This document shows positions 28,278 to 36,979 of a stretch of DNA of 64,000 nt, piece by piece. The DNA comes from Streptomyces cynarae (lineage in GTDB: Bacteria; Actinomycetota; Actinomycetes; Streptomycetales; Streptomycetaceae): NCBI RefSeq assembly GCF_025642135.1, contig NZ_CP106793.1:4468001-4532000 (forward strand). Direction: 5' to 3'. Every line of letters starts with the position of its first letter. The first letter of the stretch is position 1. The notes under the pieces are model-generated. The model was given only the letters and a program-made list of their open reading frames with translations. It ran no database searches and was not told where the DNA came from. Made by a program: the position numbers and the translations under genes.

Positions 28278-29663
28278 CTACCGGATCCCCCTCCATCCGT
28301 CCTGGTCCACACCGCCGGGTACAGGAGCACCCTGCTCGTACGGCTGGCGCGTGAACACGAACGACCCGAGGTCCAGGTGGCTCACCGATCCGTCCGCCCG
28401 CCGTACCGCTTTCAGAATCTCCCCCGCGTAGTAGCCGTCCAGTCCCGTCCAGGTGCCGTCCTCGTTGGGCCGCAGACGCGCTCGCCGACCCACTCCGGAC
28501 AACGGCTCCAGCGAGACACCTCCATCGGCCGTCAGCCGCAGGACGAACCCCTGCGTGCCCCAGTACCACTGCCCCACCAGTTCCAGCACCGAACGGTCCA
28601 CATCGGACAGCGGCCGCCATGGCTCGGGGATCCGCGGCTCCGCCTCCGCCACGATCCCCACGAGGTCGGCGGCAAGGGAGGAGACAGCCGGCCCCGACGT
28701 GCAGTTGGCCAGCACGACGGCCGCCACGTCATCCTCCACGCTCAGCGTCAGATCGGCCAGGAACCCGGGCAGGGAACCGGAATGCCCGACCAGGAGACGG
28801 CTGTCCCAGCGCTGAAGCCGCAACCCGAGACCGTACGCCGAACCCGCGACCACATCCGACGTCTCGGGCGGCGCGGCAGGCTTCCGCATCTCCCGTACGG
28901 ACTCCGCACTCAGCACCCGCTCGTCACCCTGCGCCAGGAAAACAGCGAAACGGGCCAAGTCGCCGGTGGTCGACCACAGTTGACCGGCCGGAGCCATCAG
29001 TCCGAGATCCTCGGCAGGCTCCGGCAGCATCACATCCGCCCACGGATGCACCGCCCAGCCGCCCGCATGCGGTGCCTGTGGCCGACCTCCGGTCCGGTGC
29101 AGCCCCAGCGGCTCCAGCACCTCACGCCGCAGAACGTCCTCCCACGGCGCCCTGCGCACCTCCTCGACCAGCGCGCCCAGGAGCGTGTAGCCGGGGTTGG
29201 AGTAGTGGAACCTGCGCCCGACCGGATGCCGCAAGGGATGCTCGCCCAGCACGTCCGCCAGCTCGGGCCGCAGCGTTCCCGGCGTCCGTTCCCACCACGG
29301 GCCGGGCGACTCCGCCGCGAGACCGCCGGTATGCGCGAGCAGTTCGGCGATGGTCACCTCCCCCACCCCTGTGCCGGGCAGATGCTTCTCCAGCGGATCG
29401 CCCAGATCCAGAACCCCCTCGTCACGCAGCCGCAGGACGAGAACCGCTGTGAACGTCTTGGTGATGGACCCGATCCGGTACTGCACGTTCTCGTCCGGAG
29501 CATGGCCGTCCACGCAGGATCGTGCACCGTGCCACACCGCCCGCCCACCCCGGACAACGGCCGCGACCAGTGACGGCGCCCGTCCCTCGGCCTGCGCCAC
29601 GGCGATCCGGTGCAACAGGGCCCGGCGCGTTGTGGGAAGCAGTTCTTCCTGAGTTGTCGTCAT
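28278..29663 (-). CDS. Serine hydrolase of the beta-lactamase / class C PBP family
   Basis: A 461-residue serine hydrolase. The active-site SxxK is SITK in GSITKTFTAVLVL (about residue 67), followed by the tyrosine motif YSNPGYTLLG (about 151), and the HxG-type motif HSGSLPGF (about 310). The C-terminal 100 residues resemble the beta-strand lipocalin-like extension of such esterases. No signal peptide is seen, so it may be cytoplasmic. Substrate may be a D-amino peptide or ester. It is convergent with the GNAT gene. dnaB, on the same strand, ends about 250 bases upstream. Confidence 0.87.
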   Translation of the reverse strand: MTTTQEELLPTTRRALLHRIAVAQAEGRAPSLVAAVVRGGRAVWHGARSCVDGHAPDENVQYRIGSITKTFTAVLVLRLRDEGVLDLGDPLEKHLPGTGVGEVTIAELLAHTGGLAAESPGPWWERTPGTLRPELADVLGEHPLRHPVGRRFHYSNPGYTLLGALVEEVRRAPWEDVLRREVLEPLGLHRTGGRPQAPHAGGWAVHPWADVMLPEPAEDLGLMAPAGQLWSTTGDLARFAVFLAQGDERVLSAESVREMRKPAAPPETSDVVAGSAYGLGLRLQRWDSRLLVGHSGSLPGFLADLTLSVEDDVAAVVLANCTSGPAVSSLAADLVGIVAEAEPRIPEPWRPLSDVDRSVLELVGQWYWGTQGFVLRLTADGGVSLEPLSGVGRRARLRPNEDGTWTGLDGYYAGEILKAVRRADGSVSHLDLGSFVFTRQPYEQGAPVPGGVDQDGWRGIR

Positions 29664-29911
29664 GGCCCCAGTCCACCCGCCACGGCATCCTGCGTCGAGC
29701 CTATTTCCACCGTGCTGGCACTTCTCCAGGGGAACGCTTCGCGGACCTGTGCGGTGATGGCAGGCAGATCGGCCGGACGGGTCGTCTCCACTGTGATGAC
29801 GGAGCTGTATCCGAGCGGCCGATCGTATTGGGCCAAGACCTCGGGCGAGAGTTCGTGAACGACTGGGCCGGGTGATGATGACGAGGCGAAACCTGAGGCC
29901 CTGACGACGGA

Positions 29912-31387
29912 TCAGGTCTGTGCCATGTCGACGAACCGCGAGTAGTGGCCCTGGAAGGCGACCGTGATCGTCGCGGTGGGGCCGTTACGGTGCTTGCCGA
30001 CGATGATGTCCGCCTCGCCCGCGCGCGGCGACTCCTTCTCGTATGCGTCCTCACGGTGCAGCAGGATCACCATGTCCGCGTCCTGCTCGATCGAACCCGA
30101 CTCACGCAGGTCGGACACCATGGGCTTCTTGTCCGTCCGCTGCTCCGGACCACGGTTGAGCTGTGACAACGCGATCACCGGCAGCTCCAGCTCCTTGGCC
30201 AGCAGCTTCAGGTTTCGCGACATCTCGGAGACCTCCTGCTGCCGGCTCTCGGAGCGCTTGGAACCGGACTGCATCAGCTGCAGATAGTCGATGACGACGA
30301 GTTTCAGATCATTGCGCTGCTTCAGACGACGGCACTTCGCCCGGATCTCCATCATCGACAGGTTCGGCGAGTCGTCGATGTAGAGGGGCGCGGCCGAGAC
30401 GTCCGGCATACGACGCGCCAGCCTGGTCCAGTCCTCGTCCGTCATCGTGCCCGACCGCATGTGATGCAGTGCCACCCGAGCCTCGGCGGACAGCAGACGC
30501 ATCGCGATCTCGTTGCGGCCCATCTCGAGCGAGAAGATCACGCTGGGCAGGTTGTGCTTGATGGCAGCCGCTCGGGCGAAGTCCAGAGCCAGCGTCGACT
30601 TACCCATCGCGGGACGCGCGGCGATGATGATCATCTGGCCCGGGTGCAGACCGTTGGTGAGCTGGTCCAGATCGGTGAAGCCGGTCGGCACACCGGTCAT
30701 CTCCCCCGACCGTGAGCCGATCGCCTCGATCTCGTCGAGCGCCCCCTCCATGATCTCGCTCAGCGGAAGATAGTCCTCCGCCGTGCGCTGCTCGGTCACC
30801 GCGAAGATCTCGGCCTGAGCGCTGTTGACGATCTCGTCGATGTCGCCGTCGGCCGCGTACCCCATCTGCGTGATGCGCGTACCGGCCTCCACCAGGCGCC
30901 GCAGTACCGCCCGCTCGTGCACGATCTGCGCGTAGTACTCGGCGTTCGCCGCGGTCGGCACGGTCTGCACCAGCGTGTGCAGATACGAGGCACCGCCAAC
31001 CTTGGTGATCTCACCGCGCTTGGTCAGCTCCGCCGCAACCGTGATGGGGTCGGCCGGCTCACCCTTCGCGTACAGGTCGAGAATCGCCTGGTAGATCGTT
31101 TCGTGTGCCGGCCGGTAGAAGTCATGGCCCTTGAGGATCTCCACGACATCCGCGATCGCGTCCTTGGACAGGAGCATGCCTCCGAGGACGGACTGCTCGG
31201 CGTCCAGGTCCTGCGGCGGCACCCGCTCGAAGGCGGAGCCACCCCCGTCCCATGTGCCGCTGTCCGGCCCCCTGTCGTGCTGCTCGTCACGGCTCCGGCC
31301 GCCCTCGCCGCGTCGGCGGGAGGCGGGGACACGATCGCCGGGACCGCTGTCGGCCCACTGATCGTCCAAGGGCTCGGAAATGCTCAC
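29912..31387 (-). CDS. dnaB: Replicative DNA helicase DnaB
   Basis: A 491-residue hexameric helicase that drives the replication fork. The N-terminal domain begins at PQDLDAEQSVLGGMLLS (about 55-71). The RecA-like motor has Walker A ARPAMGKST (about 240-248), Walker B in LVVIDYLQLM, and QLNRGPEQR. No intein is present. The first about 50 residues are low complexity and species-specific. The frame is open to 31666, but the GTG at 31387 follows GGGAGGAGG six bases upstream. The leader contains a DnaA-box cluster (31570-31832), so DnaA may regulate it. Confidence 0.95.
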   Translation of the reverse strand: MSISEPLDDQWADSGPGDRVPASRRRGEGGRSRDEQHDRGPDSGTWDGGGSAFERVPPQDLDAEQSVLGGMLLSKDAIADVVEILKGHDFYRPAHETIYQAILDLYAKGEPADPITVAAELTKRGEITKVGGASYLHTLVQTVPTAANAEYYAQIVHERAVLRRLVEAGTRITQMGYAADGDIDEIVNSAQAEIFAVTEQRTAEDYLPLSEIMEGALDEIEAIGSRSGEMTGVPTGFTDLDQLTNGLHPGQMIIIAARPAMGKSTLALDFARAAAIKHNLPSVIFSLEMGRNEIAMRLLSAEARVALHHMRSGTMTDEDWTRLARRMPDVSAAPLYIDDSPNLSMMEIRAKCRRLKQRNDLKLVVIDYLQLMQSGSKRSESRQQEVSEMSRNLKLLAKELELPVIALSQLNRGPEQRTDKKPMVSDLRESGSIEQDADMVILLHREDAYEKESPRAGEADIIVGKHRNGPTATITVAFQGHYSRFVDMAQT

Positions 31388-31569
31388 CGGGCCGCCTCCT
31401 CCCGTCCGCCGCGCGGACCTCGCCGTGCACCCCAGTTCTAGGGCACGACACTGACAAAGCGAGAAGCCCAGCTCCGGTTCAGACGCGTCGGCCGAGCGCG
31501 TCGTCCGAGGACGGAGAGGGAGTGGGCGCCGGACCACGTTAGGCCCCTGGGCACCGTCAGCCAATCTGG

Positions 31570-31832
31570 TTATCCACAGGCCATGTGGACGAGACGCCCA
31601 ACGCTGTGGACAACTCCGTGAAACCTGTGCACGACACGGTGGACAGCTCTGTGAACAAGCCCTCAACTGATTCCTAAGAGCCCACCTGACCTGGGGATTT
31701 CCCGTCCACCGCTTGTGCAGAAGAAAAACTTCCCCAGTCGGATCAAGATCGCTACCGAGCGTGGACAGCGCGGCAGAACAGAGCGTCTAAAGTAAGGGAC
31801 AGAAGCCCATTGCAGCTCTTACCTGTGGACGA
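31570..31832. promoter_or_regulatory. DnaA-box cluster upstream of dnaB
   Basis: Five DnaA-box-like sequences lie in the dnaB/MATE gap: TTATCCACA (31570-31578), TGTGGACGA (31584-31592), the perfect TGTGGACAA (31605-31613), TGTGAACAA (31650-31658) and TGTGGACGA (31824-31832). The 31388-31846 gap otherwise holds the two promoters. Confidence 0.6.
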
Positions 31833-31833
31833 T

Positions 31834-31839
31834 TAGATT
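31834..31839 (+). promoter_or_regulatory. -10 element of the MATE gene
   Basis: TAGATT seven bases before the ATG at 31847, no Shine-Dalgarno: probable leaderless start, placed beside a DnaA box. Confidence 0.5.
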
Positions 31840-31846
31840 GGTGGTC

Positions 31847-33184
31847 ATGACCCAGGCTCCCGCGACACCCCGCGCCCTTGGACGTCGGCACGACCGGGAG
31901 ATCGTCGCACTGGCCGTTCCGGCCTTCGGCGCACTCATCGCGGAGCCCCTCTTCGTGATGGCCGACAGCGCGATCGTCGGCCATCTCGGCACCGCGCAGC
32001 TGGCCGGCCTCGGCGTCGCCTCGGCGCTTCTCACCACCGCAGTCAGCATCTTCGTCTTTCTCGCCTACGCGACCACGGCCGCGGTCGCGCGCCGCGTCGG
32101 CGCGGGCGATCTACGATCCGCCATCCGCCAGGGCATGGACGGCATCTGGCTCGCGCTGCTGCTGGGAGCGGCCGTCATCGCCGTCGTCCTGCCCACGGCG
32201 CCCGGCATCGTGACCCTCTTCGGCGCCTCGCCGACCGCGGCCCCGTATGCCACCACATATCTGCGGATCTCGGCACTCGGCATCCCCGCGATGCTGGTGG
32301 TGCTGGCCGCCACCGGCGTCCTGCGTGGACTGCAGGACACGAGGACACCGCTGTACGTGGCGGTCGCGGGCTTCTTGGCGAACGCCGCCCTCAACGCAGG
32401 GCTCGTCTACGGCGCGGACCTGGGCATCGCCGGATCCGCGTGGGGCACCGTCGCCGCGCAGTGCGGGATGGCGGCCGCGTATCTGTACGTCGTCGTCCGC
32501 GGCGCCCGTCGGCACGGCGCCTCGCTACGACCGGACGCGGCCGGGATACGTGCCTGCGCACAGGCGGGGGCACCGCTGTTGGTCCGTACGCTCTCGCTGC
32601 GGGCGATCCTCATGATCGCAACGGCCGTCGCCGCGCGGCTCGGGGACGCCGACATCGCCGCGCACCAGATCATCCTGTCCCTGTGGAGCCTGCTCGCGTT
32701 CGCGCTGGACGCGATCGCCATCGCAGGACAGGCCATCATCGGGCGCTATCTCGGCGCGGACGACGCGTGGGGCGCCCGCGCAGCATGCCGCCGCATGGTG
32801 CAGTGGGGCATCGTCGCCGGCCTCGTGCTCGGAGTGCTGGTGCTCGTGGCCCGGCCGCTGTTCCTCCCGTTGTTCACCAGCGACTCCGCGGTGAAGGACA
32901 CGGCACTGCCCGCCCTGCTGATGGTGGCGGTGTCGCAGCCCGTATGCGGGATCGTCTTCGTCCTGGACGGAGTCCTGATGGGTGCGGGCGACGGGCCGTA
33001 CCTCGCCTGGGCGATGGTCGTCACCCTTGCCGTATTCGCACCCGTGGCCCTGCTCGTCCCCACGCTCGGCGGCGGACTCACCGCCCTCTGGGCGGCGATG
33101 ACGCTGATGATGACAATCCGCATGCTGACCCTGTGGCTGCGCGCTCGCTCCGGCCGCTGGATCGTGACGGGCGCGACGCGCTGA
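31847..33184 (+). CDS. MATE-family efflux transporter
   Basis: A 445-residue MATE transporter with about 12 membrane segments, in two six-helix bundles. The N-terminal half shows ALAVPAFGALIAEPLFVMADSAIVGHLG (helix 1, about residues 20-47), typical of the DinF-like subfamily. It exports cationic drugs in exchange for Na+ or H+; substrate unknown. TTG 31838 and GTG 31841 are alternative starts, but the -10 element makes ATG 31847 the probable leaderless one. It converges on rplI. Confidence 0.9.
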   Translation: MTQAPATPRALGRRHDREIVALAVPAFGALIAEPLFVMADSAIVGHLGTAQLAGLGVASALLTTAVSIFVFLAYATTAAVARRVGAGDLRSAIRQGMDGIWLALLLGAAVIAVVLPTAPGIVTLFGASPTAAPYATTYLRISALGIPAMLVVLAATGVLRGLQDTRTPLYVAVAGFLANAALNAGLVYGADLGIAGSAWGTVAAQCGMAAAYLYVVVRGARRHGASLRPDAAGIRACAQAGAPLLVRTLSLRAILMIATAVAARLGDADIAAHQIILSLWSLLAFALDAIAIAGQAIIGRYLGADDAWGARAACRRMVQWGIVAGLVLGVLVLVARPLFLPLFTSDSAVKDTALPALLMVAVSQPVCGIVFVLDGVLMGAGDGPYLAWAMVVTLAVFAPVALLVPTLGGGLTALWAAMTLMMTIRMLTLWLRARSGRWIVTGATR

Positions 33185-33186
33185 TC

Positions 33187-33200
33187 GTTTCACGTGAAAC
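33187..33200. other. parS: parS site
   Basis: Exact parS three bases after the MATE stop codon. Confidence 0.92.
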
Positions 33201-33226
33201 GTGCCCGGTGACGACTCCGCCCACTG

Positions 33227-33263
33227 GAAAGGGGCCGCACCCGTGACGGGTGCGGCCCCTTTC
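33227..33263. terminator. Bidirectional terminator
   Basis: Seventeen-bp stem (33227-33243 with 33247-33263) with a three-base loop, between MATE and rplI, with U-rich ends in both directions. Confidence 0.85.
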
Positions 33264-33289
33264 AGAGCTGCTCAAGCAGAGCGCAGCGA

Positions 33290-33736
33290 TCAGGCCGCGA
33301 CAACCTCGATGTTGACCTTGGCGGCAACCTCGGGGTGCAGACGCACGGACGTCTCGTGGGCGCCCAGCGTCTTGATCGGCGCACCGAGCTCGATGCGACG
33401 CTTGTCGACCTCGGGGCCACCGGAGGCCTTGATCGCCGAGGCGATGTCGGCCGGGGTGACGGAACCGAAGAGACGGCCGGAGTCGCCGGAGCGGACGGCC
33501 AGGCGGACCTTCACGCCCTCGAGCTGGGCCTTGACCTGGTTGGCCTGCTCGATGGTCTGGATCTCGTGGATCTTGCGAGCGCGACGGATCTGCTCGACGT
33601 CCTTCTCGCCACCCTTGGTCCAGCGGATCGCGAACTTCCGCGGGATCAGGTAGTTGCGGGCGTACCCGTCCTTGACGTCGACGACGTCGCCCGCGGCGCC
33701 GAGGCCGGAGACCTCGTGGGTGAGGATGATCTTCAT
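33290..33736 (-). CDS. rplI: 50S ribosomal protein L9
   Basis: A 148-residue L9. The N-terminal RNA-binding domain has [36 protein letters not shown] (residues 1-36), the central helix follows, and a C-terminal domain ends NIEVVAA. L9 sits at the base of the L1 stalk. It is the last gene of rpsF-ssb-rpsR-rplI, separated from rpsR by 18 bases, and is followed by a strong hairpin. Confidence 0.97.
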   Translation of the reverse strand: MKIILTHEVSGLGAAGDVVDVKDGYARNYLIPRKFAIRWTKGGEKDVEQIRRARKIHEIQTIEQANQVKAQLEGVKVRLAVRSGDSGRLFGSVTPADIASAIKASGGPEVDKRRIELGAPIKTLGAHETSVRLHPEVAAKVNIEVVAA

Positions 33737-33754
33737 GAGTCGGTCACCCTTCCT

Positions 33755-33991
33755 TTAGCGCGCGGTGGACGTGTAGGGCAGCAGCGCCATCTCACGGCTG
33801 TTCTTGACGGCCGTGGCGACGTCACGCTGGTGCTGCGTGCAGTTGCCGGTCACGCGACGGGCACGGATCTTGCCGCGGTCGGAAATGAACTTCCGCAGCA
33901 TGTTCGTGTCCTTGTAGTCCACGTACGTGACCTTGTCCTTGCAGAATGCGCAGACCTTCTTCTTCGGCTTGCGCACAGGCGGCTTCGCCAT
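33755..33991 (-). CDS. rpsR: 30S ribosomal protein S18, zinc-binding form
   Basis: A 78-residue S18. The N-terminus has a CxxC pair (VCAFC, about residues 13-17) with a further Cys/His pair in GNCTQHQRD (about 49-57). This is the zinc-binding C+ form. Streptomyces also carry a zinc-independent S18 paralogue elsewhere, repressed by Zur when zinc is plentiful. S18 pairs with S6 in the small subunit, consistent with the rpsF-ssb-rpsR order. Confidence 0.97.
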   Translation of the reverse strand: MAKPPVRKPKKKVCAFCKDKVTYVDYKDTNMLRKFISDRGKIRARRVTGNCTQHQRDVATAVKNSREMALLPYTSTAR

Positions 33992-34034
33992 GGTGTTTCT
34001 CCTGTGTGATCAAGAAGTGTGGGGTACGGCCCAC

Positions 34035-34607
34035 CTAGAAGGGGGGCTCGTCCGAGTAGCCGCCACCGCCGCCGGAGCCACCGCCCCAGCCGCCGCCCTG
34101 GCCGCCTCCGCCCTGGCCGCCGGCGGGAGCGCCGGTCGCCCACGGGTCGTCGGCCGGAGCACCGCCCTGACCGCCGCCGGGGCCGCCGCCCCAGCCGCCG
34201 CCCTGGCCGCCACCGCCGCCGTAACCGCCCTGGCCACCGCGGCCGGCGGTCTTGGTGACCTTGGCCGTGGCGTTGCGCAGACTGGCGCCGACCTCGTCGA
34301 CGTCGAGCTCGTAGACCGTGCGCTTGACGCCCTCACGGTCCTCGTAGGACCGCTGCTTCAGCCGGCCCTGCACGATGACGCGCATGCCTCGCTGGAGCGA
34401 CTCGGCGACGTTCTCCGCCGCCTGGCGCCAGACCGAGCAGGTCAGGAAGAGGCTTTCGCCGTCCTTCCACTCGTTGGTCTGACGGTCGAAGGTGCGGGGA
34501 GTGGACGCGATGCGGAACTTCGCGACCGCCGCACCGGACGGGGTGAAGCGCAGCTCGGGGTCATCGACAAGGTTGCCGACGACCGTGATGACGGTCTCGC
34601 CTGCCAT
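34035..34607 (-). CDS. ssb: Single-stranded DNA-binding protein
   Basis: A 190-residue SSB. The OB-fold is at residues 1-110 ([35 protein letters not shown], then [22 protein letters not shown]). A long Gly/Gln/Trp-rich linker follows (about 118-183). The acidic tip DEPPF at the very end is the conserved docking site for partner proteins. It protects ssDNA at the replication fork and is co-transcribed with rpsF. The linker's repeats produce a GC-rich repetitive stretch in the DNA. Confidence 0.97.
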   Translation of the reverse strand: MAGETVITVVGNLVDDPELRFTPSGAAVAKFRIASTPRTFDRQTNEWKDGESLFLTCSVWRQAAENVAESLQRGMRVIVQGRLKQRSYEDREGVKRTVYELDVDEVGASLRNATAKVTKTAGRGGQGGYGGGGGQGGGWGGGPGGGQGGAPADDPWATGAPAGGQGGGGQGGGWGGGSGGGGGYSDEPPF

Positions 34608-34689
34608 GGGGGAACCTCTCGGCGGGTTTGCTGCTGGCTGCTGGTGCTGCTACTCGTACTCGAATCCCGGGATCAGCTGAGCGGGAGGC

Positions 34690-34980
34690 TCAGTGGGTCT
34701 CGGGACGGAGGACCTTGGTCCGGAGGACCGACTCGTTCAGGTTCATCTGGCGGTCGAGCTCCTTGACGACCGCAGGCTCGGCCTGCAGGTCGATGACCGA
34801 GTAGATGCCCTCGGGCTTCTTCTTGATCTCGTAGGCGAGACGACGACGACCCCAGGTGTCGACCTTCTCGACCTTTCCGCCACCGTCACGGACGACGGAA
34901 AGGAAGTTCTCGATCAGCGGGGAGACAGCACGCTCCTCGAGATCGGGGTCGAGGATGACCATCACCTCGTAGTGACGCAT
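34690..34980 (-). CDS. rpsF: 30S ribosomal protein S6
   Basis: A 96-residue S6 ([28 protein letters not shown], then [22 protein letters not shown]). The frame is open to 35160 but the ATG at 34980 follows a perfect AAAGGAGGTG, so the short start is correct. It is the first gene of the ribosomal/ssb operon; S6 and S18 form a heterodimer that can bind its own leader RNA in many bacteria. Confidence 0.97.
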   Translation of the reverse strand: MRHYEVMVILDPDLEERAVSPLIENFLSVVRDGGGKVEKVDTWGRRRLAYEIKKKPEGIYSVIDLQAEPAVVKELDRQMNLNESVLRTKVLRPETH

Positions 34981-35009
34981 GTGGAACCCACCTCCTTTGG
35001 ACTCAGCGG

Positions 35010-35026
35010 CCACGGTCGTTCCGTGG
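35010..35026 (-). promoter_or_regulatory. Possible S6:S18-binding leader hairpin
   Basis: CCACGG-AACGA-CCGTGG hairpin on the minus strand, followed by CCGCTGAG and the rpsF Shine-Dalgarno. Its place and the CCG flanking the stem resemble the S6:S18 leader motif described in other bacteria; this is weak sequence evidence. Confidence 0.35.
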
Positions 35027-35201
35027 CAGGAGGGTTGTGATGCGTACGCAACCGTGTCTGTCAGTAAATCAGCCGCCACTGACAATCGGAGGCCAGTCGA
35101 CGGTTGACCAGGCTGTGCCTGGGCAGACACCGGTGCAGACGGTACAGAGTACCCGCACACGTGCTTCCGGTTGAAATCCGGCCCCGGAGGCCGTCAATCT
35201 G

Positions 35202-35218
35202 TACACATCGGGTGTGTA
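35202..35218. promoter_or_regulatory. Palindrome in the promoter of the small membrane protein gene
   Basis: TACACA-TCGGG-TGTGTA, just upstream of a -10-like TACGAT (35225-35230). Possible operator; the regulator is unknown. Confidence 0.35.
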
Positions 35219-35256
35219 TGGCGCTACGATGCGCCGCCTTCCGCAGGAGGTGCCCC

Positions 35257-35577
35257 ATGGCACAGGTATTGCGACCCAACACCACCGGTTCCCTCTTCGC
35301 CACGGACGGCAAGGCCCACCCCGTCCAGGACACCCTGCTCGCGGTGACCCTGGTGCTCGGTGTCACGGCCTTCGTGACGTCACTGGTGTCCAAGGACCTG
35401 CATCTGATCAGCTCCTGGACCGGCCTGGTGGGGATCTTCACCGGCGCCTACGGGCAGTACATCTCCGTGACGACCCGAGAGCGCTTCGGCCTGATCCTGG
35501 GGCTCGGTGCCTCGGCCGTCGGCTTCTTCCTGGGCATGGCCCACGGCGGTCTCTTCGGCGGGGTCGTCGGCCACTGA
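35257..35577 (+). CDS. Small integral membrane protein
   Basis: A 106-residue protein. Hydrophobic segments cover about residues 26-46 (VQDTLLAVTLVLGVTAFVTSL), 52-70 (LISSWTGLVGIFTGAYGQY) and 78-103 (FGLILGLGASAVGFFLGMAHGG). It is conserved in Streptomyces but I know no function. The ATG at 35257 follows GGAGGT. It is divergent from rpsF and followed after 160 bases by the FemX-like gene. Confidence 0.82.
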   Translation: MAQVLRPNTTGSLFATDGKAHPVQDTLLAVTLVLGVTAFVTSLVSKDLHLISSWTGLVGIFTGAYGQYISVTTRERFGLILGLGASAVGFFLGMAHGGLFGGVVGH

Positions 35578-35737
35578 CCGTCGGGCCGCGGTGCGGTCGG
35601 CGGGGGCCGTGAGGCGACCCGCCGGACGCACAGGTTGCGTAGGGCCAGTCGGGGCGCTCGCGGGGCGCAGTAGGCTTCGGCGCGAGAGCCGGAGCCCCTG
35701 TACCCATGGGGACACACCAGCCCGAGGAGCGCCCCGA

Positions 35738-36856
35738 ATGAGCCTGACCCTGAGGACGATCAGTCGCGAGCAGCATCTGGCATACATCCAGAGCCTGCCG
35801 GCGGCGAGCCACATGCAGGTTCCGGCCTGGGCAGACGTCAAGGCGGAGTGGCGCTCCGAGAACCTCGGCTGGTTCGACAAGAGCGGTGAACTGGTGGGTG
35901 TCGGTCTGGTGTTGTACCGGCAGCTGCCCAAGATCAAGCGCTATCTCGCCTATCTGCCCGAGGGTCCGGTGATCAACTGGTTCGCGCCGAACCTGGAGGA
36001 CTGGATCCAGCCGATGCTCGCGCACCTGAAGCAACAGGGCGCCTTCTCCGTGAAGATGGGCCCGCCGGTGATCATCCGCCGGTGGGACGCGGAGACCATC
36101 AAGAAGGGCATTCAGGACCCGGACGTCAAGCGGCTGCGTGACCTGGAGGCCGACTTCATCGAGCCGCGCGCGTTCGAAGTCTCCGACAAGCTGCGCCGGA
36201 TGGGCTGGCAGCAGGGCGAGGACGGCGGCGCCGGCTTCGGCGACGTGCAGCCGCGGTACGTCTTCCAGGTGCCGCTCGCCAACCGGTCCCTGGAAGAGGT
36301 CCACAAGAACTTCAACCAGTTGTGGCGCCGCAACATCAAGAAGGCCGAGAAGGCGGGCGTCGAGGTGGTCCAGGGCGGCTACCACGACCTCGAGGAGTGG
36401 CAGCGCCTGTACGAGATCACCGCGGTGCGCGACCACTTCCGGCCCCGCCCGCTGTCGTACTTCCAGCGCATGTGGACGGCCCTCAACAGCGAGGACCCCA
36501 ACCGTATGCGGCTGTACTTCGCGCGGCACAACGGTGTGAACCTCTCGGCGGCGACGATGCTGATCGTCGGCGGCCACGTCTGGTACTCCTACGGAGCCTC
36601 CGACAACATCGGCCGTGAGGTGCGGCCTTCGAACGCGATGCAGTGGCGGATGCTGCGCGACGCCTACGCGCTCGGTGCCACCGTCTACGACCTGCGCGGC
36701 ATCTCCGACTCGCTGGACGAGACCGACCACCTCTTCGGCTTGATCCAGTTCAAGGTGGGCACGGGCGGGCAGGCCGCCGAGTACCTCGGCGAGTGGGACT
36801 TCCCGCTCAACAAGCTGCTCCACAAGGCGCTCGACATCTACATGTCGCGCCGCTGA
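35738..36856 (+). CDS. FemX-like peptidoglycan bridge aminoacyl transferase
   Basis: A 372-residue Fem/GNAT-like transferase that adds the first amino acid (Gly in Streptomyces) to lipid II using aminoacyl-tRNA. It has two GNAT-like subdomains: the first shows SHMQVPAWADVKAEW (about 26-40) and KIKRYLAYLPEGPVI; the second has the RRNIKKAEKAGVEV segment (about 202-215) and ends EYLGEWDFPLNKLLHKALD. No Fem helical arm is visible, as expected for the FemX type. The start follows GAGGAGCGCCCCGA. The next gene on the same strand is an alanine-racemase-like protein, so the pair may act together in wall precursor metabolism. Confidence 0.9.
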   Translation: MSLTLRTISREQHLAYIQSLPAASHMQVPAWADVKAEWRSENLGWFDKSGELVGVGLVLYRQLPKIKRYLAYLPEGPVINWFAPNLEDWIQPMLAHLKQQGAFSVKMGPPVIIRRWDAETIKKGIQDPDVKRLRDLEADFIEPRAFEVSDKLRRMGWQQGEDGGAGFGDVQPRYVFQVPLANRSLEEVHKNFNQLWRRNIKKAEKAGVEVVQGGYHDLEEWQRLYEITAVRDHFRPRPLSYFQRMWTALNSEDPNRMRLYFARHNGVNLSAATMLIVGGHVWYSYGASDNIGREVRPSNAMQWRMLRDAYALGATVYDLRGISDSLDETDHLFGLIQFKVGTGGQAAEYLGEWDFPLNKLLHKALDIYMSRR

Positions 36857-36979
36857 CGCCGGAGCCCTGCGCCGGGCCGCCCGAGCGGCCCGACCAGCCC
36901 GTCGGTCCGGCGGATCCGTCACAATTCCCTCTCAGACCTCTGACACACGGCAGCCACGAGAAAGGTTCCGGGACCGGCC

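Noticed and set aside
29664..29911. Coding remnant between the serine hydrolase and dnaB
   Set aside because: Short overlapping frames on both strands without motifs; nothing could be supported.
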